This document shows, one piece after another, positions 23,422 through 34,000 of a stretch of DNA of 64,000 bases (position 1 is its first letter; the number at the start of each line of letters is the position of its first letter). A model generated the notes under the pieces. That model was not told the origin of the DNA, made no database searches, and saw nothing but the letters and a program-made list of their open reading frames with translations. A program made the position numbers and the translations under genes. This DNA is from Amyelois transitella (taxonomy: Eukaryota > Arthropoda > Insecta > Lepidoptera > Pyralidae): assembly GCF_032362555.1 (NCBI RefSeq), contig NC_083532.1:4353001-4417000 (forward strand), in the 5' to 3' direction.

Positions 23422-23625
23422 AGGCCGCCCGCGACTTCGTCCGCGTGAAATCAATCCCGCGGGAACTCCGGGATAAAAAATAGCGTATATGTTATTCTGG
23501 GTTTTCAGCTACCTACATACCAAATTTCATTGTAATCGGTTCAGTAGTTTTTGCGTGAAAGAATAACAAACATCCATACTGACATCCTGACATACAAACT
23601 TTCGCATAATTATAATTTAAGTCAG
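23422..23625 (+). repeat. Family C element
   Basis: GGCCGCCCGCGACTTCGTCC to CTTTCGCATAATTATAA. Confidence 0.85.
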
Positions 23626-23662
23626 ATTAATTAATATAATAATTTTACTAAGTATGACTAAC

Positions 23663-23812
23663 GTGCCGTGTGGTTCCAATAGAAAAGAGAATACTGTCAC
23701 TATATGGAGCTCAATTTCATCATTAAGCTATGAAGCTAAACGTGGCCTTTCAGTCGTTTAAACGCTCCGTCGACCCCACAAGGGATATAGACGTGATAAT
23801 ATGTATGTATCG
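23663..23812 (+). repeat. Family A element with large internal deletion
   Basis: GTGCCGTGTGGTTCC start joined to TGTCACTATATGGAGCTCAA; tail ATATGTATGTAT. Confidence 0.8.
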
Positions 23813-24046
23813 ACCTGCACTATCTTAGATTCAAATTCATTTAGTGGTTTAGCCGTGATAGCTTCACATAGATACAAACAAATATTAAATACCTATCATT
23901 AAGTAACTGAAATACGCATTAAATGATTTTATTTAATTGTTGTTTTTCTTTGTTGTCTAAAATAAATGTGCACCCGCATTATCTCTGTAATTTAATAATC
24001 TTACGCCCCAAAATTGATCCTAACAAGTTAACGAAGTGTCATGGCC

Positions 24047-24258
24047 GCCTATCCTACTACTTTTATACAGGCGAAAGTTTGTATGGATGTATGGATGTTT
24101 GTTACTCTTTCACGCAAAAACTACTGAACCGATTACCATGAAATTTGGCATGTAGGTAGCTGAAGACCCAGAATAACACATAGGCTACTTTTTATCCCAG
24201 AGTTCCCGCGGGATTGATAGGGTTTCCATGCGGACGAAGTCGCGGGCGGCCTCTAGTT
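24047..24258 (-). repeat. Family C element
   Basis: Complement GAGGCCGCCCGCGACTTCG; nearly identical to the copy at 33316-33520. Confidence 0.88.
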
Positions 24259-24404
24259 ATAAATAACCATGGTCTGAGTGCGACAAATCAGTAATGAATT
24301 AACTTTCGTAATAACCGATCGAGGTTAATCAAAGGAAAGATTTAAAAAAAAAACTATTGTCAGTCACTTCAGGACTGTTGGCTCAACAAGGGTTATAAAT
24401 AATA

Positions 24405-24645
24405 AATAAATATATACGGGACAAATTACACAGATTGAGTAAGCCTCGAAGTAAGTTCGAGACTTGTGTTACGAGATACTAACTCAACGATACTATATTT
24501 TATAATAAATACTTATATAGATAAAACATTCAAGACCCAGGACAATCATAAAAAGTTCTTTTCTCATCATGCCCTGGCTGGGATTCGAACACGGGACCTC
24601 CGGTGTCACAGACAAGCGTACTACCACTGCGCCACAGAGGCCGTA
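24405..24645 (-). repeat. Family B SINE, full length
   Basis: A box TGGCGCAGTGG and B box GTTCGAATCCC on the complement, though GTTCGAA is followed by AC on one side (CGAACACGGG). Confidence 0.85.
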
Positions 24646-24710
24646 ATATACGTGATTATATGTAGAATGTATGCAGAAAATAATAATATAAATGTAACTA
24701 GCACGAAGTT

Positions 24711-24950
24711 CCCGTGTGGTTCCCGGCACCAATAAAAAAAGAAATAGGACCACTCTATCTCGTTCATAGATGTCATAAAAGGTGACTAAGGGATAGGCTC
24801 ATAAACTTGGGATTCTTCTTTTAAGCAATGGGCTAGCAACCTATCACTATTTGAATCTCACTTCTATCATCTAAGGTGGCCTATAAATCTTTTCAAGACT
24901 GTTGGCTCTGTCTATCCCGCAAGAGATATAGACGTGATTATTATGTTTGT
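24711..24950 (+). repeat. Family A element
   Basis: CCGTGTGGTTCCCGGCACC start; tail degraded to TTATTATGTTTG. Confidence 0.88.
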
Positions 24951-24954
24951 AAAT

Positions 24955-25713
24955 AGCTAACTAAAATAAATTTTGTAAGTAATTCATCTTAATTGTTAAA
25001 AATCAATAAGTTTTAGTTTTCATTAACCTACTAGCGCCATCTAGTGGCAACAGTTTGAAGCAACACATCAAGAAAACTATTTACAGAATAAAAGAAGCAT
25101 TTATTTACTTTTTATATATTTTCCAAAGATTATATAAGTTTTGAAAAATAAATCTCAATGCTAAATGAATTCACATTATCGAGAAAATACATAAATACCT
25201 AAAGACATTATACTCGCAATACTTTAGTAGGGTGCTTCCTTTCTTACTTAGGTACCAACTTTAACTTAACATTTAAGTAAAAAATAGAAGGAAATAAAAT
25301 TCAAAACATTTGTTATTTATGTAACCTTTCTTTTTTGGATCAATAAATAATGTTCCATTAAGTTTTCTTTTCATTAACATCTTCATTTATCGCAATTTAT
25401 TTTAACACGAATTTTCTTAATTCGAAACAATAAGAAAAAATTAAATAATTATTTCTTTGCTTCAATAATGTCGGTTGTCTTTATTTGGCATTTATAATAA
25501 GAATTAAATTAACATATAGGTATATTATAATGACATAATTTTCCGTAACGATATAAATTAAATAAGTCTTGTTTATTAATTTATTATATTATTCATTGAC
25601 ACATTGTCTTAATTGCTGACACTGTGACAATATAATTATTATTATCTATGTATAATTAGTTACCATATATAAATAATAGCTATGTAAATACTAGAAATTG
25701 CACGGGGCTTCAC
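24955..25713. other. Gene-free, very AT-rich stretch
   Basis: No ORF, splice-site pair or repeat family recognised apart from a GCGCCATCTAGTGGC word at 25033. Confidence 0.5.
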
Positions 25714-25976
25714 TACATACATTCATATAATCACGTCGATATCCCTTGCGGGTTAGACAGAGCCAACAGTCTTAAAAAGACTGATAGGCCACGTTCAGCT
25801 TTTTGGCTTGATGATAGAATTTAGATTCATATAATGTAAAAGGTTGCCAGCCCGTCGCCTAAAAGAAGAATCTCAAGTTTATAAGCCTATCCCTTAATCG
25901 TCTTTTACGACATTCATGGGAACGAGACGGAGTGGTCCTATTCTTTTTTTTATTGGTGCCGGGAACCACACGGCAC
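25714..25976 (-). repeat. Family A element, full length
   Basis: CATTCATATAATCACGTCGAT to CACACGGCAC. Confidence 0.9.
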
Positions 25977-27313
25977 ACACAGTAGGTATAAACTTAAAAT
26001 TATTATGTACATGCGAGGTGAAAAATGTTTTTTTTTTAATTGTTTGGTGGTACCTAAGGAAAATGCATGAATACTAAGTACCTAGTTTAGGTAAGACATG
26101 TGTAGGTATTTTTTTAAATTATTTATTTATTAATTTAAAACGTACAAAAGGCGGACTCAGTGCCGTTTGGCATTCTCTACCAGTCAACCAGCTGACCAAA
26201 CAGAAAAACTTAAAGTTATTATTATTTTTATATATATTATGTATTTGAGGTTAAGTCAAATTATTAATTATATTTTTATTTCCTGTACAGTTGTTATATA
26301 GGTGCGAAGCCATAGACAAAAAATAATATGAGTATGTTTAATATATAAATTACAAAACGCAATTATAAAACTTACATTTTATATAAACAAATATAAAATT
26401 GACATACGGCTAACGCGTATAGTTTTAAACAATACCACATCTGTATAAATAAAAATCAAATATAATAAATAATAAATATAAAATATTTGCACAATTGAAA
26501 GGAATTTTCATTAATAGGAACTTATTTATTTTATGATTGACAAACACATAGGTATTAGTTATACTTACAAACTTTGCAAACAAGTCTAATGGAGCATTTA
26601 TCGTAAAGGTCGACCAAAGGACTAGGGCAATGTTTTCTTCACAGATAAAGCCTATTTTGTTTGTTTATTTTTACCTACGCTCTTACGGTGAGAGAAATCG
26701 TCGCGAGGAAACCTGCACATTCAGGATCAGGACACTGGATGTGTAATCATGACCTCATACGGGTAATAATAATGTCTCTGCCTACCCCCCTCCAGAAAAC
26801 GGCGTGATTTTATGTATGAAAAATTTTTACCTATTTTTACCTACTACTACTTAGATTAAAAGATAGTGCCGTGTGGTTCCCGGCACCAATAAAATGAAGA
26901 ATAGGACCATTTCATCTTGTTCTCGTGGATGTCATTAAAGGCGACTAAAGGTTATGCTTGTAGGTACACTTGAGATTCTGCTTTAAGGCGATGATTTGAA
27001 AATAATTAAACAAAAATTTACCTTATATCTAAGTCTTATTCAGAAATATACTTAAATGACTTCTGTAGGTATTTCAATCTGGGCATCACACTTTTTAGTC
27101 GGACATTTTAACCGTTCGACCACCGGCGCACCCAGACGTGTCTACAATTATTGATAGAGTAGGTGTGCCTTAATTTAAATGATAATATATTCATCAAGAT
27201 ATGATGAATTAATCATGAACAAGGAATAACGCATATATTGCCTCTTTGGCTTAGTGGTTAATTGTTCTTACACTCGAACTGAAAATAAAGTTCGATTCAA
27301 TTTAATTTTTACT
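25977..27313. other. Gene-free stretch left of the pogo element
   Basis: Contains a family G end (26140-26210), family F head (26690-26765), short RTE end (26770-26817) and the 5' half of a family A copy (26867-26985, plus). Confidence 0.55.
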
Positions 27314-27509
27314 TAGGGGAGACCGGGTACAAAAGTAACGGCGGGTCGAAAGTAACAAATCTTCTGTACGTATATCCAACCGTCAAACACCGCGTCGATG
27401 TCGTAAGTTCACAGCGGGGCGGTACCCCCCTCGCTTGCATACAGTTGCCACCCGCGCCTCGCGCTGTTAGGTTGTGTGAGAAGACGTTTTGTGATTTCAC
27501 AAACCAAAC

Positions 27510-27789
27510 GTAAGTATTTTATGGTTTTCTTATTTAGTGTTTTCGTAGTCTTTTAAAGATGATACCAATCTAAATGTTTGCATGTTAATTCTTGATTTGA
27601 TTGATTACACAGTATTTTAATTCATTTTTGTCTAGCACGTTTCTTTTTAAGGTTATCTTTGATATTTCAACAGAAATGTGGTCGGGTACAAAAGTAACGT
27701 AGCCCTATGGGTACACAAGTAACATGTTACTTTTGTGATTTGTTAACTTTTTTTGCTTATCATTGTTATGTGTGTATTTATTTTAACAG
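27510..27789 (+). other. Candidate 5'-UTR intron of the pogo transposase
   Basis: The donor AACG|GTAAGTATT-like site at 27510 and the acceptor TTTATTTTAACAG ending at 27789 bracket 280 bp. The transposase ATG starts 2 nt after the acceptor. Predicted from sites only. Confidence 0.5.
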
Positions 27790-27790
27790 G

Positions 27791-29677
27791 ATGCCGCGAC
27801 AGCGCATCAGAACTACCACACGAGGAACCACTGACACGGAAGTATACCGAAAAGCGGCTGAAGAGCATTCAAGAAATGGTACAAAAATTAGAGCCTTGGC
27901 AAAAAAATATAATGTTTGTCATGTAACATTATACAGATATATAAAAAAAATCGAAGCAGGAAATACTAGCGCCGTAGTAGGTTATCGTTGCGTCAATAGA
28001 GTTTTCAATAATGACGAGGAAAAATGTCTACGGGACTATTTGATCGAGTGCTCTGGAGTTTATTTTGGGTTATCTCCACTTGAAGTTCGTAAACTGGCAT
28101 ATGAGTTGGCGGTAAAAAATGGAAAAACATTTCCTGAAAAGTGGCATGAGACTCAAATGGCGGGTAAGGAATGGTTGACGGGTTTTCTGAAACGCCACGC
28201 GAGTCTTTCTTTGAGGACACCTCAAGCAACAAGCCTGTCACGAGCCTCAAGCTTCAACGAACATAATGTGAGTAAGTTTTTTGATAATCTTGCTGAAGTA
28301 ATGGACAGGTATAAATTTGAGCCTAAGGATATCTGGAATATGGATGAGACAGGGGTGACCACTGTACAAAGACCTACCAAGATTTTAGCTCAAAAAGGAA
28401 TTAAACAAGTAGGCGCAATAACATCAGCAGAACGTGGAAGATTAGTAACTGTTGCAGTTGCGATTAATGCTCAAGGTGGGCACATACCTCCTTTTTTTGT
28501 TTTCCCATTAAAGCGATACCAAGAGCACATGATACGAGAAGGACCTGTTGGTTGTGCTGGAGCTGGCAATGCTAGTGGATGGATGCAGGAAGCTGAATTT
28601 TTACTATTTCTAGAACACTTTAAAAGACAAGTCAAGCCAGCAGTTGATCAAAAATGCTTATTACTGCTCGACAACCATGCATCGCATATATCTATCCAAG
28701 CTCTAGATTTTTGTAAAAAACATGGAATAGTATTGCTGTCGTTTCCACCCCATTGCACCCATAAGCTTCAGCCATTAGATAGAGCAGTATTTGGACCATT
28801 CAAAAAAATGATAAACGCCGCAACAGACAACTGGATGCGGAATCATCCTGGTCAATCAATGACTATCCATTACATTCCTGGAATTGTTAGAGAAGCATTT
28901 CCTGCTTCAGTCACCGATCGAAATGCAATAGCCGGATTTACCTGTACCGGTATAAGTCCATTTAATAGAAATATATTTACTGCTGTTGATTATGCACCAT
29001 CGTCTGTTACTGATCGGCCTTTACAAATGAACAGTGAAATTCTATCTAATGACGTGTGTAGCTTTGATGCAACGACCACCACCCAAGTTGATCCAGTTAC
29101 CGCAATAGATAATCTTCCAGCGTCGAGTGACCAAACTATTGAGCATACAGTTGGTAATAATTTGTCAAATCTATTATCATTTAATCAAGGATCCCATTCG
29201 CCTACACCAGGACCTAGCGGGTTACAGCAAGCAAAGTCTTCTCAGCCATTTGATTTAACACCTAAGGATCTGAGACCCTTACCACAAGCAGGCCCGAGGA
29301 CTGTATCAAGTAGAGGACGTAAAAAACGTAAGACAGCAATATTGACGGACACTCCTGAAAAAAACGCAATTGAGGAAGAATACCTAGAAAGAAATAAAGT
29401 TAAGAGAACGGTTTTATCACCTGATACTGGAAATGGCAAGAAAAAGTTGATATCTACGAAAGGAAAGGGAAAAGGAAAAAGAACAAAGAAGGCAGCTGAA
29501 GAGAAGGAAAACATATCAGATGACGATGATTGCTATTGCCTCGTTTGTTTAGAAACCTTTGGCAATAGCCGGCCAAACGAACAGTGGGTTCAGTGCCTCT
29601 CGTGCAAAATGTGGTCACATGCCGAATGTGTCCATGATGATACCAATTATATATGTCACAATTGTGAGTCTGATTAA
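27791..29677 (+). CDS. Pogo-type DD35D transposase with C-terminal PHD finger
   Basis: A 628-aa transposase: binds the element ends and cuts and pastes DNA in the nucleus. In order: pipsqueak-type HTH (about residues 12-54: EHSRNGTKIRALAKKYNV...LYRYIKK), CENP-B-like second HTH (about 70-165), and the DDE_1 catalytic core with D185 (WNMDETG), D294 (LLLDNHASH) and D330 (KLQPLDRA), i.e. 35-spaced last acids. A Ser/Pro and Lys-rich linker (GRKKRK, KGKGKGKRTKK) may hold nuclear-localisation signals. The tail is a Cys4-His-Cys3 PHD finger with ligands at 583, 586, 602, 605, 610, 613, 622 and 625. An in-frame ATG lies 28 codons upstream (27707), but a consensus acceptor (TTATTTTAACAG) ends at 27789 and CGTAAGT sits at 27509-27515, so a 5'-UTR intron is likely and the MPRQR start is preferred. 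No stops or frameshifts. Confidence 0.92.
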   Translation: MPRQRIRTTTRGTTDTEVYRKAAEEHSRNGTKIRALAKKYNVCHVTLYRYIKKIEAGNTSAVVGYRCVNRVFNNDEEKCLRDYLIECSGVYFGLSPLEVRKLAYELAVKNGKTFPEKWHETQMAGKEWLTGFLKRHASLSLRTPQATSLSRASSFNEHNVSKFFDNLAEVMDRYKFEPKDIWNMDETGVTTVQRPTKILAQKGIKQVGAITSAERGRLVTVAVAINAQGGHIPPFFVFPLKRYQEHMIREGPVGCAGAGNASGWMQEAEFLLFLEHFKRQVKPAVDQKCLLLLDNHASHISIQALDFCKKHGIVLLSFPPHCTHKLQPLDRAVFGPFKKMINAATDNWMRNHPGQSMTIHYIPGIVREAFPASVTDRNAIAGFTCTGISPFNRNIFTAVDYAPSSVTDRPLQMNSEILSNDVCSFDATTTTQVDPVTAIDNLPASSDQTIEHTVGNNLSNLLSFNQGSHSPTPGPSGLQQAKSSQPFDLTPKDLRPLPQAGPRTVSSRGRKKRKTAILTDTPEKNAIEEEYLERNKVKRTVLSPDTGNGKKKLISTKGKGKGKRTKKAAEEKENISDDDDCYCLVCLETFGNSRPNEQWVQCLSCKMWSHAECVHDDTNYICHNCESD

Positions 29678-29832
29678 AATAAGGCTGATTATAAAAATGA
29701 TTGCTTAAAGTTTGAAAAATACTGATCTCATTACTACAAGAAGAAATTATAAGTTGTTTTGTTTTCTTAAAATATTTTTTTTTTTAAGTTTTTGAGCATT
29801 TAAATGCAAGTTCTTTGAATACAAAGTCCTAA

Positions 29833-29838
29833 AATAAA
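29833..29838 (+). terminator. Poly(A) signal of the pogo transposase
   Basis: AATAAA about 155 bp after the stop codon, inside the element and before the right inverted repeat. Confidence 0.6.
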
Positions 29839-30719
29839 TAATATGTTAATTTAATATGTTATATTGTTTTCTTTACGAACCTTTTTGGCCTGTTACTTTT
29901 GACCCACAATGTGTTACTTTCGACCTGCCTACGTGGTCGGAAGTAACAACTTCCCATTTTTTTTCGAGTCTCAGTGATTCATATCAAATGAACAATAAAA
30001 AGCTAAATTGAGATACCGATGTAAAGACCATAAATGGAATGTTTGTATGCTTATATTTATTTCTATAAAATAATCACACCTAACAAGAAACCAAAGTAAA
30101 AGTACAAAATGTTACTTTTGTACCCGGTCTCCCCTACTTTTAAATAGAATAATTAAATATTCCTCACGGGTCTACTGGAACAAATTTCTTTTGAAATAAG
30201 TAGCACCTTTGTACTACAATTGCTGTATTAAATGCTGCTGTTTATAATTTTATGTAATAAATAAATAAATTACAGAAAATTAAAAACTAAAAACGTCTAA
30301 TAAGTATAAAAACAAGCCTTACCTACTTATATACCTACCGAGTAGGTATACCTACTTAAATAGGTATGTAGGCGTGACTAACCTTATCTAAGCATAACCT
30401 TCTATTTGGTGCAGTCGGTAATTAACCAATATAATTAACAAAAAAGTTTCTTTTAACTTCTCTCTTTTTTACTTTAATTTTCGTTGAGGCTTAATTAATA
30501 GGTAGATACGTAAATAAGTAAGAAGATACCGATTTAAGTTACCGTTACTATATAGCTGCTAGTCTTTTAAACTAAGATTATTTATTATCTCTCAGAAATA
30601 ACTTCAAAGCTTACCTTATCACATACCCGCCACGGTCTATAATCCCACACACACAAACAAACTAGAACTGTCCACAACACTGGCACAAAAAAACATAAGA
30701 CAATTAAAAAAAAAAGAAA

Positions 30720-31003
30720 ATTTAAAACGTCAAAACGCGCGAGAAATCAAACGTCAAAAATTACCGCGAAAATGACTTTTCAATCCAATTTGAAATGGGA
30801 AAACTGTTCTTTTTTTTTAAACTGGATTGTCGTTCGAGGCTCGCGAATGCTCTTACGGACTGGCAAATACTGTTCGAAACCCCCCCTACTGAGACACGAG
30901 GCGTGGCCATTTTGCCTCCACAGAGGCGGGGCGTTCTCCTCCTATACATTAGTTTTATTTTGTGTTTGTTTGTTCGTATTTAAATAAAAGTGAAGTTGTC
31001 AGT
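30720..31003. promoter_or_regulatory. CpG-rich island, candidate promoter or Polycomb-type element
   Basis: Unusually CpG- and GC-rich for the window. Contains GTGGCCATTTTGCC (PHO/YY1-like), GAGGCGGGGCG (GC box), and TATTTAAATA (30977-30986) 24 bp before TCAGT (30999-31003), which could start a plus transcript. On the minus strand GGCAAAATGGCC opens a short frame followed by CCGTAAGAG. No exon could be confirmed. Confidence 0.3.
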
Positions 31004-34000
31004 GGTTGTTACTTGTGTCTCAATAGATTTTTTATTTATTTTCGATATTAATATTAAAATATGCGCTGTGTCCTACGAGTAACTAGTTTGTCCCTACATC
31101 ATTATCAAAATATTTGGACTGTATTATTGGTTGTGTGTGATTATATTGTTTGCTTTCTGTGTGTTTTTTTTTTAATTTCGTCAACTTTTTTATAACTATT
31201 TTAGGTTATGGCAAATTATTTTTATGTACCTAGTAGAGCAGAAGCCGTACCTTCTTCTAGAAACTAGACGAATTATTAGTATTTTCATTAAAATTTTATT
31301 GAAATTTAATTTAATTGCTTACTTACCTACCTTAAAAATTTATTTACTTAATAAATTCTTTGTTCCGAATAAAGGGACGATCAGTGTATTTAATAACTAC
31401 CTATTAATACCTAAGTAAGTTAGTAAGTACTTAATACTTATTTTGATAAATGAAGAAGGATAAAAATAAGTTATTAGATAGGCATAAGTATTCTTTATTA
31501 AAAAGACTAAATAAAAGTAAAATAAAATGTAATATATGTAATATGTAATAATTATACATGCCTAAATAAATACCTAAATAAAAAAAAGTAAAATCGTTGA
31601 GTTACCTACTTACATACATACACGAGTCACACAATTTTTCCCGGAAGAGCAGACAGAGACTACACTATACCTGCCTTCTTTCGCTTCACATTCATAACTC
31701 TCTTCATGCAAGTCCTTTAACTCAAGTCCCGAGTCTACTTACTACTACTACTACTTTGGGGGCTCGCAATCTTATTTGAATAACTAACGACCCGCCCCGG
31801 TTTCGCACGGGTAACATTTCTAGATACTTATAAACCTTCCTCGGAGAACCTTTTTTCCGACGCGACTATATATGAGAAAATTATGGGGTGGTGAATATTA
31901 TGTACCTACTTATAAACTCACAATTTCGCATACTTAAATATATATAAAATGAGAAGTACCTATGATGCCTCTACTGACAATATTTTTTTATTATCCATAA
32001 GGATTAACCTTAGATAGAGTCCCACGCGAGCGAATCCTTAGACATGAGCTAAATTAGCTCAGCTAATAAAACAAATACATATATAGATAATGTGTATGAG
32101 ACAGATTACACAGATTCTCTCTACTTTGTCTCGAAGTTTGAGATTTGTGTTACGAGATATATATACTGACTCAACGATACTATATTTTATAATAAGTACC
32201 TAAATACTTAAGTACCTACTTATAAAAAAATATGAAAGAACAGACGCAAATAAAACATTATCATTTGAACACAAACACAGCGGTATCAGAATGACAAAAG
32301 TAATTTTACACGAAGCTTCCAAACAGAAGTGACTTGTGAAAAAGTTTAATTAAAAAAAGCTCCGAGGAATAGCTCTCTCCGCCAAGTTACTGCTCTTTAG
32401 ACATTTTTCTTTTAATAGTTACTTTTGTGCCGCGTTTAGTCCGCTGTAGAAAAAAGATGGCGGGCAAAAATAAAAAAAAATTGGTTCATATTTACAATGT
32501 ATTAATATTTTTGTTATTTTTTATAAATATTTAAAGAGTTTTATTTACTTTAAAAGTAATAATGGTTAAAGGCGTAAATTTTTATTTAGGTATAGTGTTT
32601 TATTATTATTTTCCATCATCTCGAAAACGTTGGAAAATTTCATATTAGGTAATTAAATGTAAAATTAATATTTATTTTAACATATAAGAACTAAAATTAC
32701 CTAGTAGAGAATGAGACCGAAAACAATAAGTTAACTTTTAACTAATTAAAACATCATATACCTACCTACTTTTTTAACTTAAAATTATGTAAAATCAAGA
32801 TTATTAAATTATTTTTCAACAAAGAGCAAAACTACAATAATACTTCCATAGATAATAAAAATGTCCTCTTATTTTCTTTAAGCGTAACATTTTTTTAAAC
32901 CGTTTTCTTTTTTGATCGTAAAATCACAATATAAAAGTAAGTAGGCCCTCTTACAAAGCAGTTCTAGTGGAGTGGGAAATCCTGTCATAAAATTATTGGA
33001 AAATCGGTAAGAACGTCATTAACATATCTACATTGTTTACATTAGGTACTTATTCTAATGAAAAATACCTGACTTACCACTTCAGAATTGTGGTCAGGCA
33101 ACCGCTGTCTCTCTATAATTTCGGGATTCTAATTTCAATTAAACTTACTACAGTAAAACGCTTTTTTTTCGATTTTTTCTAAACAGTACACAAACCCATT
33201 TGCCCAAATAAGTATACCTAATCTAGTAAAATTTGATTCGACGGTAATATATATTTTATTTTATTTAATTATATTAAGACAGTTGCACAACATGGTTCAA
33301 ACTTATAAAACAAATCCTACTACTATTATAAAGGCGAAAGTTTGTATGGATGTATGGATGTTTGTTACTCTTTCACGCAAAAACTACTGAACCGATTACC
33401 ATGAAATTTGGTATGTAGGTAGCTGAAGACCCAGAATAACACATAGACTACTTTTTATCCCAGAGTTCCCGCGGGATTGATAGGGTTTCCATGCGGACGA
33501 AGTCGCGGGCGGCCTCTAGTGTGTAATAAATTGGCATGTTAAATTACAGATATAAGTAAGTAAGTAGTTAAGAAATGGCAATATAAAAAGTTGGTTTGTG
33601 TATGTATGTATTTTTAATTCAATTCAAAATCGTTATTGCATATCATATAGTACCTACATAATATTACGAAGTAAATGAAAAAAAAAATTAATAGATTAAA
33701 TTTTAACAACATTTTGTAAGTAAATTCAGACGAATACAAACCTAGTAACTAAACAAACAAGTAACTTGCGCAAGTGCCGTCCCAATTCAAACACACTCAT
33801 CTTAAACACCCTCACTGACTAATTAAAAACCTACAGTTGAGTTTTTATTCGCTCCCGGGAGGGGTGGAATTTCTTAAGGGTTGAAATTTTATGAAGTGAC
33901 GAACACTTCAGCATGACCTATCCGGTAGGATGAAAAAAAAGTTATAAATTAAGGCCTTGCGAGAAAATTTTATAACTAAAGTGTACTCCGTAGATAAACG

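Larger units (their letters stand above)
27316..30134 (+). mobile_element. Complete pogo-superfamily DNA transposon
   Basis: The termini are perfect 24-bp inverted repeats (GGGGAGACCGGGTACAAAAG... at 27316-27339 and its complement at 30111-30134), directly flanked by TA at 27314-27315 and 30135-30136, the Tc1/mariner/pogo target duplication. The 2,819-bp body holds one transposase gene and extra copies of the GGGTACAAAAGTAAC core near both ends. Perfect ends and an intact ORF indicate recent insertion. The element lies 10 kb upstream of the invected exons. Confidence 0.93.

Noticed and set aside
28005..29514. Minus-strand ORFs at 28005-28250 and 29242-29514
   Set aside because: Shadows of the pogo transposase.
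30772..30987. 71-codon ORF MTFQSNLKWENC... and its minus-strand counterpart
   Set aside because: Neither frame resembles a known protein; the segment is better described as a possible CpG-rich regulatory region.
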